Assembly: GCA_051004735.1 (NCBI GenBank)
Contig: JBPCKA010000096.1
Location: forward strand, 8,133 to 72,132
Origin: Euzebya sp051004735
GTDB taxonomy: Bacteria > Actinomycetota > Nitriliruptoria > Euzebyales > Euzebyaceae
Direction: 5' to 3'
Length of the DNA: 64,000 nt
Made by a program: the position numbers and the translations under genes. The notes beneath the pieces were generated by a model. The model searched no databases. It was not told the DNA's origin and saw only the letters and a program-made list of their open reading frames with translations. Numbering within the stretch: the first letter of the stretch is position 1; the number at the start of each line of letters is the position of its first letter. Positions 1-7,474 of the stretch are shown piece by piece.

Positions 1-135
1 AACACGCTGGCGATTCCCGTGGCAGCCTTGGGGCTGTTGAATCCGGCGATTGCAGGCGGTGCGATGGCCTTCTCGTCGGTGTCAGTCGTGCTGAACAGCC
101 TGCGACTGCGACGATTCTCGGCCTCAGAGGCCTGA
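1..135 (+). CDS. copA: Copper-translocating P-type ATPase, C-terminal end (partial)
   Basis: Only the last 44 codons are in the window, ending at TGA 133-135. The peptide contains the motifs AALGLLNP and SSVSVVLNSLRLRRF, which are characteristic of the final two membrane helices of heavy-metal P1B ATPases (CopA/CtpV type). These pump Cu(I) out of the cytoplasm using ATP. The metal-binding and ATPase domains lie upstream, outside the window, so metal specificity rests on family resemblance and on the CsoR-type repressor gene that starts 15 nt downstream on the same strand. Confidence 0.85.
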   Translation, partial: NTLAIPVAALGLLNPAIAGGAMAFSSVSVVLNSLRLRRFSASEA

Positions 136-150
136 CGGAGGTTGGATGTC

Positions 151-498
151 ATGACGGACGGCACGACCACGGCGGTATCGGACGGGCGCCGGACCTCCTA
201 CCACGATGAGCCTGGGTACGTGGTGAGTGATGACAAGGACGCGCTGCTCAAACGCTTGAAGCGCATCGAGGGGCAGGTCCGCGGGGTCCATCGCATGGTG
301 GATGAGGGGACCTATTGCATCGACGTGCTGACCCAGGTGACCGCGGTCAAACGGGCCTTGGAGAAGGTCAGTCTGTTGTTGGTCGAGGATCATCTGCGCT
401 CCTGTGTCATGGATGCCGCCCGGGCCGGGGACGAGGAGGATGCCGAAGCCCATCTGGCCGAGGTCACCAACGCAATCGGACGCCTTCTCAAGTCCTGA
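151..498 (+). CDS. csoR: CsoR-family metal-sensing transcriptional repressor
   Basis: A 115-residue all-helical DUF156/CsoR protein. It has the family opening LKRLKRIEGQVRGVHRMV and the Cys-His-Cys metal site: the Cys of TYCIDVL and the His and Cys of HLRSCV. In the known family Cu(I) binding at these three residues releases DNA and derepresses copper efflux. The ATG at 151 is preceded by GGAGG at 137-141 with about 9-nt spacing; a TTG at 142 in the same frame would add three residues and is less likely. It follows the CopA-type gene by 15 nt, so the two are probably co-transcribed. Confidence 0.9.
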   Translation: MTDGTTTAVSDGRRTSYHDEPGYVVSDDKDALLKRLKRIEGQVRGVHRMVDEGTYCIDVLTQVTAVKRALEKVSLLLVEDHLRSCVMDAARAGDEEDAEAHLAEVTNAIGRLLKS

Positions 499-543
499 CC
501 ACCGGGTCCGGGGTCTGCTCGGCCGGCCTCTCCGGGATCTCGG

Positions 544-583
544 CCCTCGGTCCCTCGGCCCCTCGGCCCCTCGGCCCCTCGGC
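544..583 (+). repeat. Tandem octamer repeat CCCTCGGY
   Basis: Five consecutive copies of the 8-mer CCCTCGGC/T are present, the first followed by T and the rest by C. The unit is not a multiple of three and lies outside coding sequence, just downstream of csoR. Such arrays expand and contract by replication slippage. Confidence 0.8.
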
Positions 584-594
584 CCCGATCAATC

Positions 595-730
595 CTCAGA
601 TCTGAGGGTTCGGCTGGGTATTCCCCCTCAGTTCTCAGATCTGAGGGTTCGAGGGGTCGGTGCAGGCCTCAACCGAATTCCCAGATCTGAGTGATAGGCC
701 GGACTATCGGGTCGATTGCCCAGATCTGAG
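595..730. repeat. Upstream cluster of four CTCAGATCTGAG palindromes
   Basis: Perfect 12-bp palindromes CTCAGATCTGAG lie at 595-606 and 634-645, with one-base variants CCCAGATCTGAG at 680-691 and 719-730. Three of the four are followed by GG and then TT (CTGAGGGTT). Start-to-start spacing is 39, 46 and 39 bp. A matching set of four lies on the other side of the AbiEi/DUF559-like gene (1714-1838), and I saw no further copies in the window. They could be protein-binding operators, iteron-like sites or ends of a mobile cassette; the sequence does not decide between these. Confidence 0.85.
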
Positions 731-815
731 GGTTTGATGGCCAGCCGGGACAGTTGTCCACAACCCGAGAGAACGATCAACGTCGCGGCGGCGGTGATTT
801 GCCACCATCAGCCAT

Positions 816-1706
816 ATGGATTCACATGTGCATGGAGCAACTACCACGCAGAGGCTGCGAGACGCCGGGCTCGGGCCAGACGCCATCGCCGGCAAGGTAC
901 GTCGCGGGGAGCTGATACGTGTGCAGCGCCGTTTGTACCGGCACCAGGCTGCCTCGACCGGAGCCGAGCAGACCGCTGCGATAGGAATTCTCGCTATGAA
1001 GGGCCAGGCTGTCGTGACTGGCGGCACTGCATTGCGGTGGAACAACCTTTCTGCCCGCCAGGGGCCTGTCGACCTTGTCGTTCCTGAAGGTGTGGCGATC
1101 GTGCCTGTCCGCGGGGTGAGATATCGACGATCCAGTCACCTGGCAGGGATGTCCGTCGGCCTTCAACAGGGATTGGCGACGGCCCCGCTGGCGTGGGCGC
1201 TGGGCGACTATGGACGTGATACCTCGGATGCCGAGCTCGCTCGGGTGGTGGCGCAGGCAGTGGGGGCGAGGTTGACAGCACTAAGAACGGTCGAGGAGTA
1301 CTTCTCGGTCCGACACCGGTTCTCAGGCAGCGCACGCTTGCGTCGTGTACTGGCTCAGCTGCATAGCGACCTGCCGTTCTCGGCGACCGAGGCGAAGGGT
1401 GTACGGCTGCTACGCGAGGCGGGGTTACCCGTTCGGATGCAGTATCCGATTGTCCACGAAGGCAAGACGGTGCGTCTGGCCGATGGTGCCCTGCCGCACC
1501 TGCGATTGGACCTCGAGTTGGATGGCCCCCACCACTGGCTGCCAGATCAAGCGGCAATCGACCGGCGGATCGACCGCACTCTTCGAGGCATCGACTGGCA
1601 GGTTGAACGCTTCCCGGTCTATGACGTCGATGACAACCCGACCAGGTTCGTCAAGGATGTGCTTGCGGTCGTCGCTCGATTGGAGCAAGTCCCTCGAGCA
1701 GCCTGA
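816..1706 (+). CDS. AbiEi-antitoxin-like / DUF559-type protein
   Basis: A 296-residue soluble protein. Residues about 1-60 resemble the winged-helix N-terminal domain of AbiEi-type antitoxins (LRDAGLGPDAIAGKVRRGEL, then RVQRRLYRH). Residues about 190-290 resemble DUF559, a Vsr/PD-(D/E)xK-like fold: LRLDLELDGPHHW, then a conserved D..IDRTLRGIDWQVERF block. This two-part architecture is frequent in actinobacteria, and its function is not established. No AbiEii-type toxin gene is adjacent. The ATG at 816 has no clear Shine-Dalgarno sequence. The gene stands alone, bracketed on both sides by four copies of a 12-bp palindrome, which suggests autoregulation or a discrete cassette. Confidence 0.75.
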   Translation: MDSHVHGATTTQRLRDAGLGPDAIAGKVRRGELIRVQRRLYRHQAASTGAEQTAAIGILAMKGQAVVTGGTALRWNNLSARQGPVDLVVPEGVAIVPVRGVRYRRSSHLAGMSVGLQQGLATAPLAWALGDYGRDTSDAELARVVAQAVGARLTALRTVEEYFSVRHRFSGSARLRRVLAQLHSDLPFSATEAKGVRLLREAGLPVRMQYPIVHEGKTVRLADGALPHLRLDLELDGPHHWLPDQAAIDRRIDRTLRGIDWQVERFPVYDVDDNPTRFVKDVLAVVARLEQVPRAA

Positions 1707-1713
1707 ACAAACC

Positions 1714-1838
1714 CTCAGATCTGAGGGATCAGACGGGTTTGCCGTAGCAAGGCTCAGATCTGAGGGTCTGAGGGGGGCCGGTAAAGGCTCAGATCTGAGG
1801 GATTAGCCCGGTTTTGCCGAGGAAGGCTCAGATCTGAG
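1714..1838. repeat. Downstream cluster of four CTCAGATCTGAG palindromes
   Basis: Perfect 12-bp palindromes lie at 1714-1725, 1753-1764, 1788-1799 and 1827-1838 (spacing 39, 35, 39 bp). The first begins 7 nt after the stop codon of the preceding gene and extends to the 16-bp palindrome at 1712-1727. The second and fourth copies share a longer preceding segment of the form GGTTTTGCCG then AGGCTCAG, so part of this cluster is a diverged tandem duplication of about 75 bp. Confidence 0.85.
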
Positions 1839-1862
1839 GGCTGGGAGGGGCCAGTCCAGGGG

Positions 1863-3281
1863 TCAGGGGGCTGGGAGGACGATCAGCTTTTCCGCCGTCA
1901 TCTCATCCAGGGTGTGGGGGATGCCTCCAAGACCCAGCCCCGACACCCCACGGCCGCCGAAGGGCATCCAGTCGACCCTGAACGCCGTGTGGTCATTGAC
2001 CATGACGGCCTGGGCGTCGATGCGCTGCGCGGCGTACATCGCCCGGTTCACGTCCGGCGTGCAGATCGAGGCCTGGAAGCTGAACGGCACTTCGTTGGCG
2101 GCCGCGATCCCCTCGTCAAGGTCCGTCACGCCAACCACGTTCATGACCGGGCCGAAGATCTCCTGCGCCCGCGCCCTGACGTCCGGTGGCGTCCCCACCA
2201 GCAACGTGGGGGTGTAGCACTGGTGCTGCATCGCCTCGCCGCCGCACACCAGTTCCGCGCCGGCGTCAACGGCCTCGGTGACCCAGTCCCCGACGCGATC
2301 GGCTTCCGACTGGGCGATGAGCGGGCCGACCTCGGTCGCCGGATCCGCCGGGTCGCCGGTAACGAGTGCCCGGATTGCTACCTTGAGCCTGGCGACCAGG
2401 TCATCCAGGATCGACCCGACGGCGAACACCCGCTGCACCGAGACGCAGACCTGACCGGCATGGTAGTACCCGCCCTTGACGATCTTTGGTACCAGGGCGT
2501 CCAGATCGGCGCCCTGGTCAACGATCAACGGCGCCGCTCCGCCGTGCTCCATGGCGCAGCGCACCCCGTCGGCAACCCGGCGACGCAGGCCCCAGCCGAC
2601 CTCGCCCGAGCCGATGAAGCTGAAGAACGAGATGCGTGGATCGGTGACCAGGTCCTCGGCGACCCGACCGGGCATCGGCAGGGCCACGGCCCACTCCTGT
2701 GGCAACCCAGCCTGATGGAGCAGGTCAACCACCGCGTGGCAGGACAGGGGCGTGGCGCTGGCCGGTTTGACGGTCACCGGGCACCCGGCGGCCACGGCCG
2801 GTGCGACCTGGTGGACGATCAGGTTGAACGGGTGGTTGAACGCGCTGACGGCGGCGACCAGGCCCCGTGGCTCCCGGGTGGTGAAGGCCAGCCGCCCCGC
2901 GGCTGCGGCGGTACCCCGCATGGGTATCTCGTGGCCTCGCAGGCGGACTCCCTCCTCGGCCGCGAGTTCGAGACCGTTGATGCCACGAGCTACCTCCGCC
3001 CGGGCATCGGTCAGCGGCTTGCCACCCTCACCTGCGATCTGGAGCGCAAGATCCTCGGCCTGATCTGCCGCCAAGCCCGCTGCCCGTTTGAGAATCGCCG
3101 CACGCTCATGGTGGGGCAACCAGCGTGACCGGTCGCCAAACAGCTCGTGCTGGGATGACAACACGTTCTGGATGACTTCCGAATCGGCCTGCTCCACCTC
3201 CGCGATGACCTCGCCGGAGTAGGGCGACCGAACCTCACGGAAATCGCCGGTTGATCCTGCCTTCAGTGCCACCTTGACCAT
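1863..3281 (-). CDS. Aldehyde dehydrogenase family protein
   Basis: A 472-residue NAD(P)-dependent aldehyde dehydrogenase that oxidises an unknown aldehyde to the acid. Visible motifs are the nucleotide-binding loop AFNHPFNLIVHQVAPAVAAG, the FIGSGEVG turn, the general-base Glu in CAMEHGGAAP, the catalytic Cys in GQVCVSVQR, and the C-terminal PFGGRGVSGLG. The GQVCVSVQR form resembles the lactaldehyde/phosphonoacetaldehyde-type branch, but substrate cannot be inferred. The ATG at 3281 follows AAAGGTG; an open frame continues upstream but is antisense to the next gene. It lies downstream of the thiamine-diphosphate enzyme gene on the same strand, so the two may act on consecutive intermediates. 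Confidence 0.9.
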   Translation of the reverse strand: MVKVALKAGSTGDFREVRSPYSGEVIAEVEQADSEVIQNVLSSQHELFGDRSRWLPHHERAAILKRAAGLAADQAEDLALQIAGEGGKPLTDARAEVARGINGLELAAEEGVRLRGHEIPMRGTAAAAGRLAFTTREPRGLVAAVSAFNHPFNLIVHQVAPAVAAGCPVTVKPASATPLSCHAVVDLLHQAGLPQEWAVALPMPGRVAEDLVTDPRISFFSFIGSGEVGWGLRRRVADGVRCAMEHGGAAPLIVDQGADLDALVPKIVKGGYYHAGQVCVSVQRVFAVGSILDDLVARLKVAIRALVTGDPADPATEVGPLIAQSEADRVGDWVTEAVDAGAELVCGGEAMQHQCYTPTLLVGTPPDVRARAQEIFGPVMNVVGVTDLDEGIAAANEVPFSFQASICTPDVNRAMYAAQRIDAQAVMVNDHTAFRVDWMPFGGRGVSGLGLGGIPHTLDEMTAEKLIVLPAP

Positions 3282-3349
3282 GGGACGTTCTAACACCTTT
3301 CCCACCTCGAGTCTCAGATTTCGTTCTCCCACGTGGGGAATGCAACTTG

Positions 3350-3381
3350 GGACCTGACGGGATTGAACCCCTGTCAGGTCC
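3350..3381 (-). terminator. Strong hairpin between the ThDP-enzyme and ALDH genes
   Basis: GGACCTGAC at 3350-3358 pairs perfectly with GTCAGGTCC at 3373-3381, and GGG/CCC extends the stem inward. The hairpin starts 14 nt after the stop codon of the minus-strand ThDP-enzyme gene. No U-tract follows, so termination is an inference; it could also attenuate or stabilise transcript between the two cistrons. The top of the stem reads, on the minus strand, as a tRNA T-arm-like GGTTCAATCCC. Confidence 0.5.
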
Positions 3382-3394
3382 ACCAGTCGGGTGT

Positions 3395-5056
3395 TCAGTG
3401 GGCGGTCAGTTGCCCCAGGCGCTTGGTCAGCTTCATGTTCTCGCTGTAGTCGATCGGAACGACGATCACCGAGGGACGGTCGGTGATGGCGAACGCCTCC
3501 TTCAGCGCCGGGCGCAACTCGTCGGCAGATCCGATACGCACCGAATGGGCGCCAAATCCCTTGGCGACGGCGACCAGATCGTTGTGCTTCATCGTGACGT
3601 TCGACGTCCTGCCGAACTGCGCTTCCTGTTTCCAGGCGATCAAACCGTAGGAGGAGTCGTCCCACACCACGTAGGTCGGGGCGATGCCGTACTGGAACGC
3701 GGTGTCCAGCTCCTGGATGTTCATCATGAACCCGCCGTCGCCCATCAGACCGACCACGCGCTTGTCGGGATGAACCAGTTTGGCCCCGATCGCACCCGGA
3801 AGGGCGATCCCCATCGAGCAGAACCCGTTGGAGATGATGCAGGTGTTCGGCTCGTACGTGGCGTAGTGACGGGCCGTCCACATCTTGTGGGCGCCGACGT
3901 CAGAGATCAGCACGTCGTCGTCGGCCAGTTCCGCCCGGATGTCATGCAGAGCGCGTTGTGGCTTGACGGGGAACCCGTCATCCATGGCGAACTCCTCGAG
4001 AATCTCAAACTCCAGGGTGCGCCGCATCACCTCCAACCGCTCCCAACCCTTGTTGCGGCATCCCTCGACCAATCCCTCATTGATCTGCCACAGGGCATTG
4101 GCCAGGTCGCCGACGACCTCGACGGTCGGACGGTAGGCGCTGTCCACCTCGGCGGGATGAAAGTCGATGTGGATGATGTTCTTCGGTTCCGCGCCGTCGG
4201 CCACGACGTTCCACCGGTCCGGGTGCCACTCGGTGAAGTCATAGCCCACGCAGATGACGCAGTCGGCGTCCTCGAACGCATCGATCACATGATCCCGCGC
4301 ACCCAGACCCGCAGCGAACAGGGATCGTGGATGGCGGTCGCTGACGGCCCCCTTGGCCATGAAGGTGGAGGTGACGTACATGCCGGTCTCGTCGATCAGG
4401 CGGTTCAGCTGTTTGGTGACCCGGGTGCGGACGCAGCCGTTACCGGCCAGCACCAGGGGACGCTCGGAGGCGGCGATCAGCTCGATGGCGCGCTCCACGG
4501 CCTTGGTCTCCGCTGCCGGGCGCCGGACCTTCATCCCTGGCACGATCGGCTGGTCGTCGATGTCGTGCTGCATCACGTCTTCGGGCAGCTCGATGTGGGT
4601 TGCTCCCGGATATTCGGCCCGGGCAAGTTTGAAGGCCTTGCGGGTGACCTCGGTGAGGTTGCGTGCATCCCAGACCGTGGCTCCCCACTTGGTCACCGGT
4701 TCGAACATCGCCGGTACGTCCATCGCCTGATGTGAGTCCTTGTGCAGACGGGTGGTGGCCCCCTGCCCGGTGATCACGACCACAGGCGAGTTGTCCATGT
4801 CGGCGTTCGCCACGCCCGTGATCAGGTTGGTCGCCCCCGGGCCCAATGTCCCCAGGCACACACCCGGTTCGCCGGTCATCCGGCCGTAGAGGTCGGCCAT
4901 GAAGGCTGCGCCCTGTTCGTGACGGCAGATGATGAACTCGATATCGGAGTCCAGCAGGGAGATCATCACATCGGCGTTCTCCTCTCCCGGTACGCCGAAG
5001 ATGTAGCGGACTCCCTCCGCTTCAAGACACCGCAGGAACAAATCGCTGGCCTTCAC
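3395..5056 (-). CDS. Acetolactate synthase-like ThDP-dependent enzyme
   Basis: A 553-residue thiamine-diphosphate enzyme of the acetolactate synthase (AlsS/IlvB) superfamily. It shows the activating Glu in RHEQGAAFMADLYGR (about residue 50), the central FAD/nucleotide-type domain and the C-terminal ThDP/Mg motif starting GDGGFMMN with NN replaced by DDSSYG. The YG-L-AWKQ segment resembles catabolic acetolactate synthases, but no regulatory subunit gene is nearby. GTG at 5056 is preceded by AGAGGTGG at good distance; a GTG 36 nt further upstream lacks such a site. It lies upstream of an aldehyde dehydrogenase and downstream of a molybdopterin oxidoreductase, all on the minus strand, suggesting a catabolic role rather than branched-chain amino acid synthesis. 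Confidence 0.85.
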   Translation of the reverse strand: MKASDLFLRCLEAEGVRYIFGVPGEENADVMISLLDSDIEFIICRHEQGAAFMADLYGRMTGEPGVCLGTLGPGATNLITGVANADMDNSPVVVITGQGATTRLHKDSHQAMDVPAMFEPVTKWGATVWDARNLTEVTRKAFKLARAEYPGATHIELPEDVMQHDIDDQPIVPGMKVRRPAAETKAVERAIELIAASERPLVLAGNGCVRTRVTKQLNRLIDETGMYVTSTFMAKGAVSDRHPRSLFAAGLGARDHVIDAFEDADCVICVGYDFTEWHPDRWNVVADGAEPKNIIHIDFHPAEVDSAYRPTVEVVGDLANALWQINEGLVEGCRNKGWERLEVMRRTLEFEILEEFAMDDGFPVKPQRALHDIRAELADDDVLISDVGAHKMWTARHYATYEPNTCIISNGFCSMGIALPGAIGAKLVHPDKRVVGLMGDGGFMMNIQELDTAFQYGIAPTYVVWDDSSYGLIAWKQEAQFGRTSNVTMKHNDLVAVAKGFGAHSVRIGSADELRPALKEAFAITDRPSVIVVPIDYSENMKLTKRLGQLTAH

Positions 5057-5182
5057 TGGTCCACCTCTCGCCGCCGACTCACCAATAGTCACCGGAGTTT
5101 CAACCCCGGCGTGCCGCTGGTCAACGGCCGATGTGTGTATGGACCGACAGGTGCCTTCCGAGGCGGGGCCGTCGCCGCGAAT

Positions 5183-7384
5183 CTAGGCGGGGGCGACCTC
5201 AACGGGCACACCGTTCAGGATCGCGTTGCCGCTGAGGGGGTCCACGTCCGGGCCGGTCAAGATGTTGGGGTTGGTACCGGCGTGTGCGGCGGCCACCTCC
5301 ATCTGGGTGCCGTCCTGTCCGTGACCCCAGCCGTGCGGCAAGCTGACGGTGCCCGGGCTGACCTTCTGTGTCACCTCGACCTCGGCGGTCACAGAGCCCG
5401 TGGCCGATCCGACCGTGGCCCGGCCCCCGTCGGTGACACCCGCAGCGAGCGCGTCATCGGGGTGGATCTGCAAGGTTGAGCGGTTGGTCCCGCCCACCAG
5501 CGAGGGCAGGTTGTGCCCCCAGGAGTTGTTGGACCGCAGATGTCGCCGGCCAACCAGCAGCAGGCCCTCGGCGGCGTCGGCCATGAAGGCTTCCAACCGG
5601 GGCAGATCGGCCAGAATGGGTGCCGGGGCCACCTCAACCATTCCACTGGTGGTCAACAGCACCTCCGGCAGCCGGGGTTGCAACTCACCAAGGTCCACGC
5701 CATGTGGCGCCTCACGCACCTTCGTCAGAGTCAAGCCGTCCGGGTCCGCCCCGAACCCGTCGCCGTGCCGTCCGATGCGAATCAGGAAGTCCACGAAGCG
5801 CTCGGGACCCCGCAGATCACCCAACTGCTCAAGCACCCACGCCGGATCCTTTCCCGCGATCGGGGAGCCGGCTGCGCTCACCTCGCGCTGGATGGCCGCT
5901 GACAGCAGGAATGTGTCCACCGCCTGGGGATCGGCATCAGGTCCAAGACCCTGTATCAGCCCGGCCAGACGAGCCAGGATCTCCCACTCGTGCGGTGCGT
6001 CGGTGTCAAAGACCGGATCAGACCAGTTGGCGACGTTGCGGATGGCCAACTGCATGAAGGCGATGTCGTAGTGGTCACGCTCAAGCACCGAGGGGACGGG
6101 CAGAATGACGTCAGCGTGGCGGGTCGTCTCGTTCAGGTAGCAGTCGACGGCGATCATCACGTCCAGACCGGCCATGCCCTGTTGCACGGTCTCGGAGTTG
6201 GGGACCGACAGGGCGGGGTTGCCAGCGATTGTGATCAGCCCGCGAATTCCTCCCTGGGTCAGTTCCTCGGCGAAGGCCGCCGAGGGGAATTCGCTGAAGG
6301 TCTCGGGCAGACCGCGCACCGAGGTGTGGTAGCGGCCGAACTCGACGTCGCGGGCGCGGGCGGTGGATGAGGAGTTGGTCTGGCCCGCCGCCGCGGTGGT
6401 GAACATCGCGCCACCGGGACGGTCCAGGTTGCCGGTCAACACGTTGATGACGTCGACCAGCCACGACCCGACCGTCCCGAACGCCACCGTGGAGGTGCCC
6501 ATCCGGCCATACACCGCAGCCGTGGGAGCCTGCGCCAATTCCTGTGCAATCTGGCGGGTCACGGCGGCCGGCACGCGTGTCGCGGCCTCGACAGCCTCGG
6601 GTGTGAACGGGGCCAGCGCGGCCGGTAACGCCTCCACGCCGCGGACATGGGGGAGGTCGGGGGTTGCCCATCCCTCATCCATCAGGGTGTGGGCGATGGC
6701 GGCCAGCCATAACGCATCGGTACCCGGCCGGATGGCGATGTGCTGGTCGGCGGCCTTGGCGGTGCGGCTGACGCGCGGGTCCACCACGACCAGCCGGCCA
6801 CCCCGGGCCCGTAAAGCCCGCAGGCGGCCGGGTATGTCGGGGGCGGTCATCAGCGACCCGTTGGAGGTCAGCGGATCGGCGCCCAGGATCAGCAGGTAGT
6901 CGGTGCGGTCGATGTCGGGGATGGGGATGCTCAGCTTGTGCCCGAACATGTAGGCGGCGCTGACATGCTTGGGCTGCTGGTCGACGGTAGAGGCGGTAAA
7001 GATGTTGGGTGAGCCCAGGGACTTGGCAAGGGCCGGGACATGGATCGCCCCGGCCAGGTTGTGGACGTTGGGGTTTCCCAGGTACATGGCGATCGCCTCG
7101 CGCCCGTGTTCGGCGATGACGGGCATCAGGCGGTCCTGCACCGCCTGCCAGGCCTGGTCCCAGGTCACCGGTAGGCCGTCGACCAATGGTGTGCGCAACC
7201 GGTCGGGATCCTCGTGCAGTTCGGCGATGGACAGACCCTTGGGGCAGGCAAAGCCCCGGCTGAACACATCGTCATCGTCGCCTCGCACCTTCAGGACCTG
7301 ACGGGTAGCAGGGTCGACCTCGATGGCCAGCCCACAGGTGGCCTCACACAGGGGGCAGGTGTGGAAGTGGGTCTGGGTGCTCAC
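5183..7384 (-). CDS. Molybdopterin-dependent oxidoreductase with [4Fe-4S] cluster
   Basis: A 733-residue DMSO-reductase superfamily catalytic subunit. The N-terminus carries the iron-sulfur ligands Cys10, Cys13, Cys17 and Cys47. The bis-MGD-binding body follows (GADPLTSNG, VVDPRVSRTA), and the C-terminal molydop-binding domain has HLRSNNSWGHNLP. No twin-arginine signal is present, so it is probably cytoplasmic. Where formate dehydrogenases place Cys/Sec as molybdenum ligand this protein has no Cys; Asp135 in STVDQQPKH is a candidate ligand (inference). GTG at 7384 follows AGGAGG at 8 nt. It is divergent from the second ThDP-enzyme gene. No electron-transfer subunit or cofactor-insertion gene is adjacent, and the substrate is unknown. 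Confidence 0.85.
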   Translation of the reverse strand: MSTQTHFHTCPLCEATCGLAIEVDPATRQVLKVRGDDDDVFSRGFACPKGLSIAELHEDPDRLRTPLVDGLPVTWDQAWQAVQDRLMPVIAEHGREAIAMYLGNPNVHNLAGAIHVPALAKSLGSPNIFTASTVDQQPKHVSAAYMFGHKLSIPIPDIDRTDYLLILGADPLTSNGSLMTAPDIPGRLRALRARGGRLVVVDPRVSRTAKAADQHIAIRPGTDALWLAAIAHTLMDEGWATPDLPHVRGVEALPAALAPFTPEAVEAATRVPAAVTRQIAQELAQAPTAAVYGRMGTSTVAFGTVGSWLVDVINVLTGNLDRPGGAMFTTAAAGQTNSSSTARARDVEFGRYHTSVRGLPETFSEFPSAAFAEELTQGGIRGLITIAGNPALSVPNSETVQQGMAGLDVMIAVDCYLNETTRHADVILPVPSVLERDHYDIAFMQLAIRNVANWSDPVFDTDAPHEWEILARLAGLIQGLGPDADPQAVDTFLLSAAIQREVSAAGSPIAGKDPAWVLEQLGDLRGPERFVDFLIRIGRHGDGFGADPDGLTLTKVREAPHGVDLGELQPRLPEVLLTTSGMVEVAPAPILADLPRLEAFMADAAEGLLLVGRRHLRSNNSWGHNLPSLVGGTNRSTLQIHPDDALAAGVTDGGRATVGSATGSVTAEVEVTQKVSPGTVSLPHGWGHGQDGTQMEVAAAHAGTNPNILTGPDVDPLSGNAILNGVPVEVAPA

Positions 7385-7474
7385 GTGGGAACCTCCTGGC
7401 GACTCGGGTGGGGGCGTAGGCTGACATGACTCGGGTCAGTTGGAAAGTACCCGCCAGGTAATGGAGTCAGGAAA

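Larger units (their letters stand above)
499..815. other. Intergenic region rich in repeats
   Basis: No convincing gene lies in these 317 bases. They hold a short tandem octamer array (544-583) followed by four copies of a 12-bp palindrome (595-730). Short open frames across the region read through the repeats and have no recognisable protein features. Confidence 0.6.

Noticed and set aside
816..1706. Insertion sequence or transposase at the palindrome-flanked gene
   Set aside because: No DDE or HUH motif or target duplication is seen; the flanking repeats are short multi-copy palindromes, not terminal inverted repeats.
595..1838. CRISPR array
   Set aside because: The repeat is a 12-bp palindrome with 23-34 bp gaps, interrupted by a gene, and no cas gene is near.
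1914..3128. Long plus-strand open frame of 404 codons
   Set aside because: It is antisense to the aldehyde dehydrogenase gene, has no recognisable motif, and arises from high GC content.
3350..3381. tRNA gene
   Set aside because: Only a T-arm-like hairpin exists; no acceptor, D or anticodon arms can be formed from adjacent sequence.
3347..4735. Long plus-strand open frame of 462 codons
   Set aside because: It is antisense to the ThDP-enzyme gene and shows only shadow composition (rich in His, Gly, Asp, Arg).
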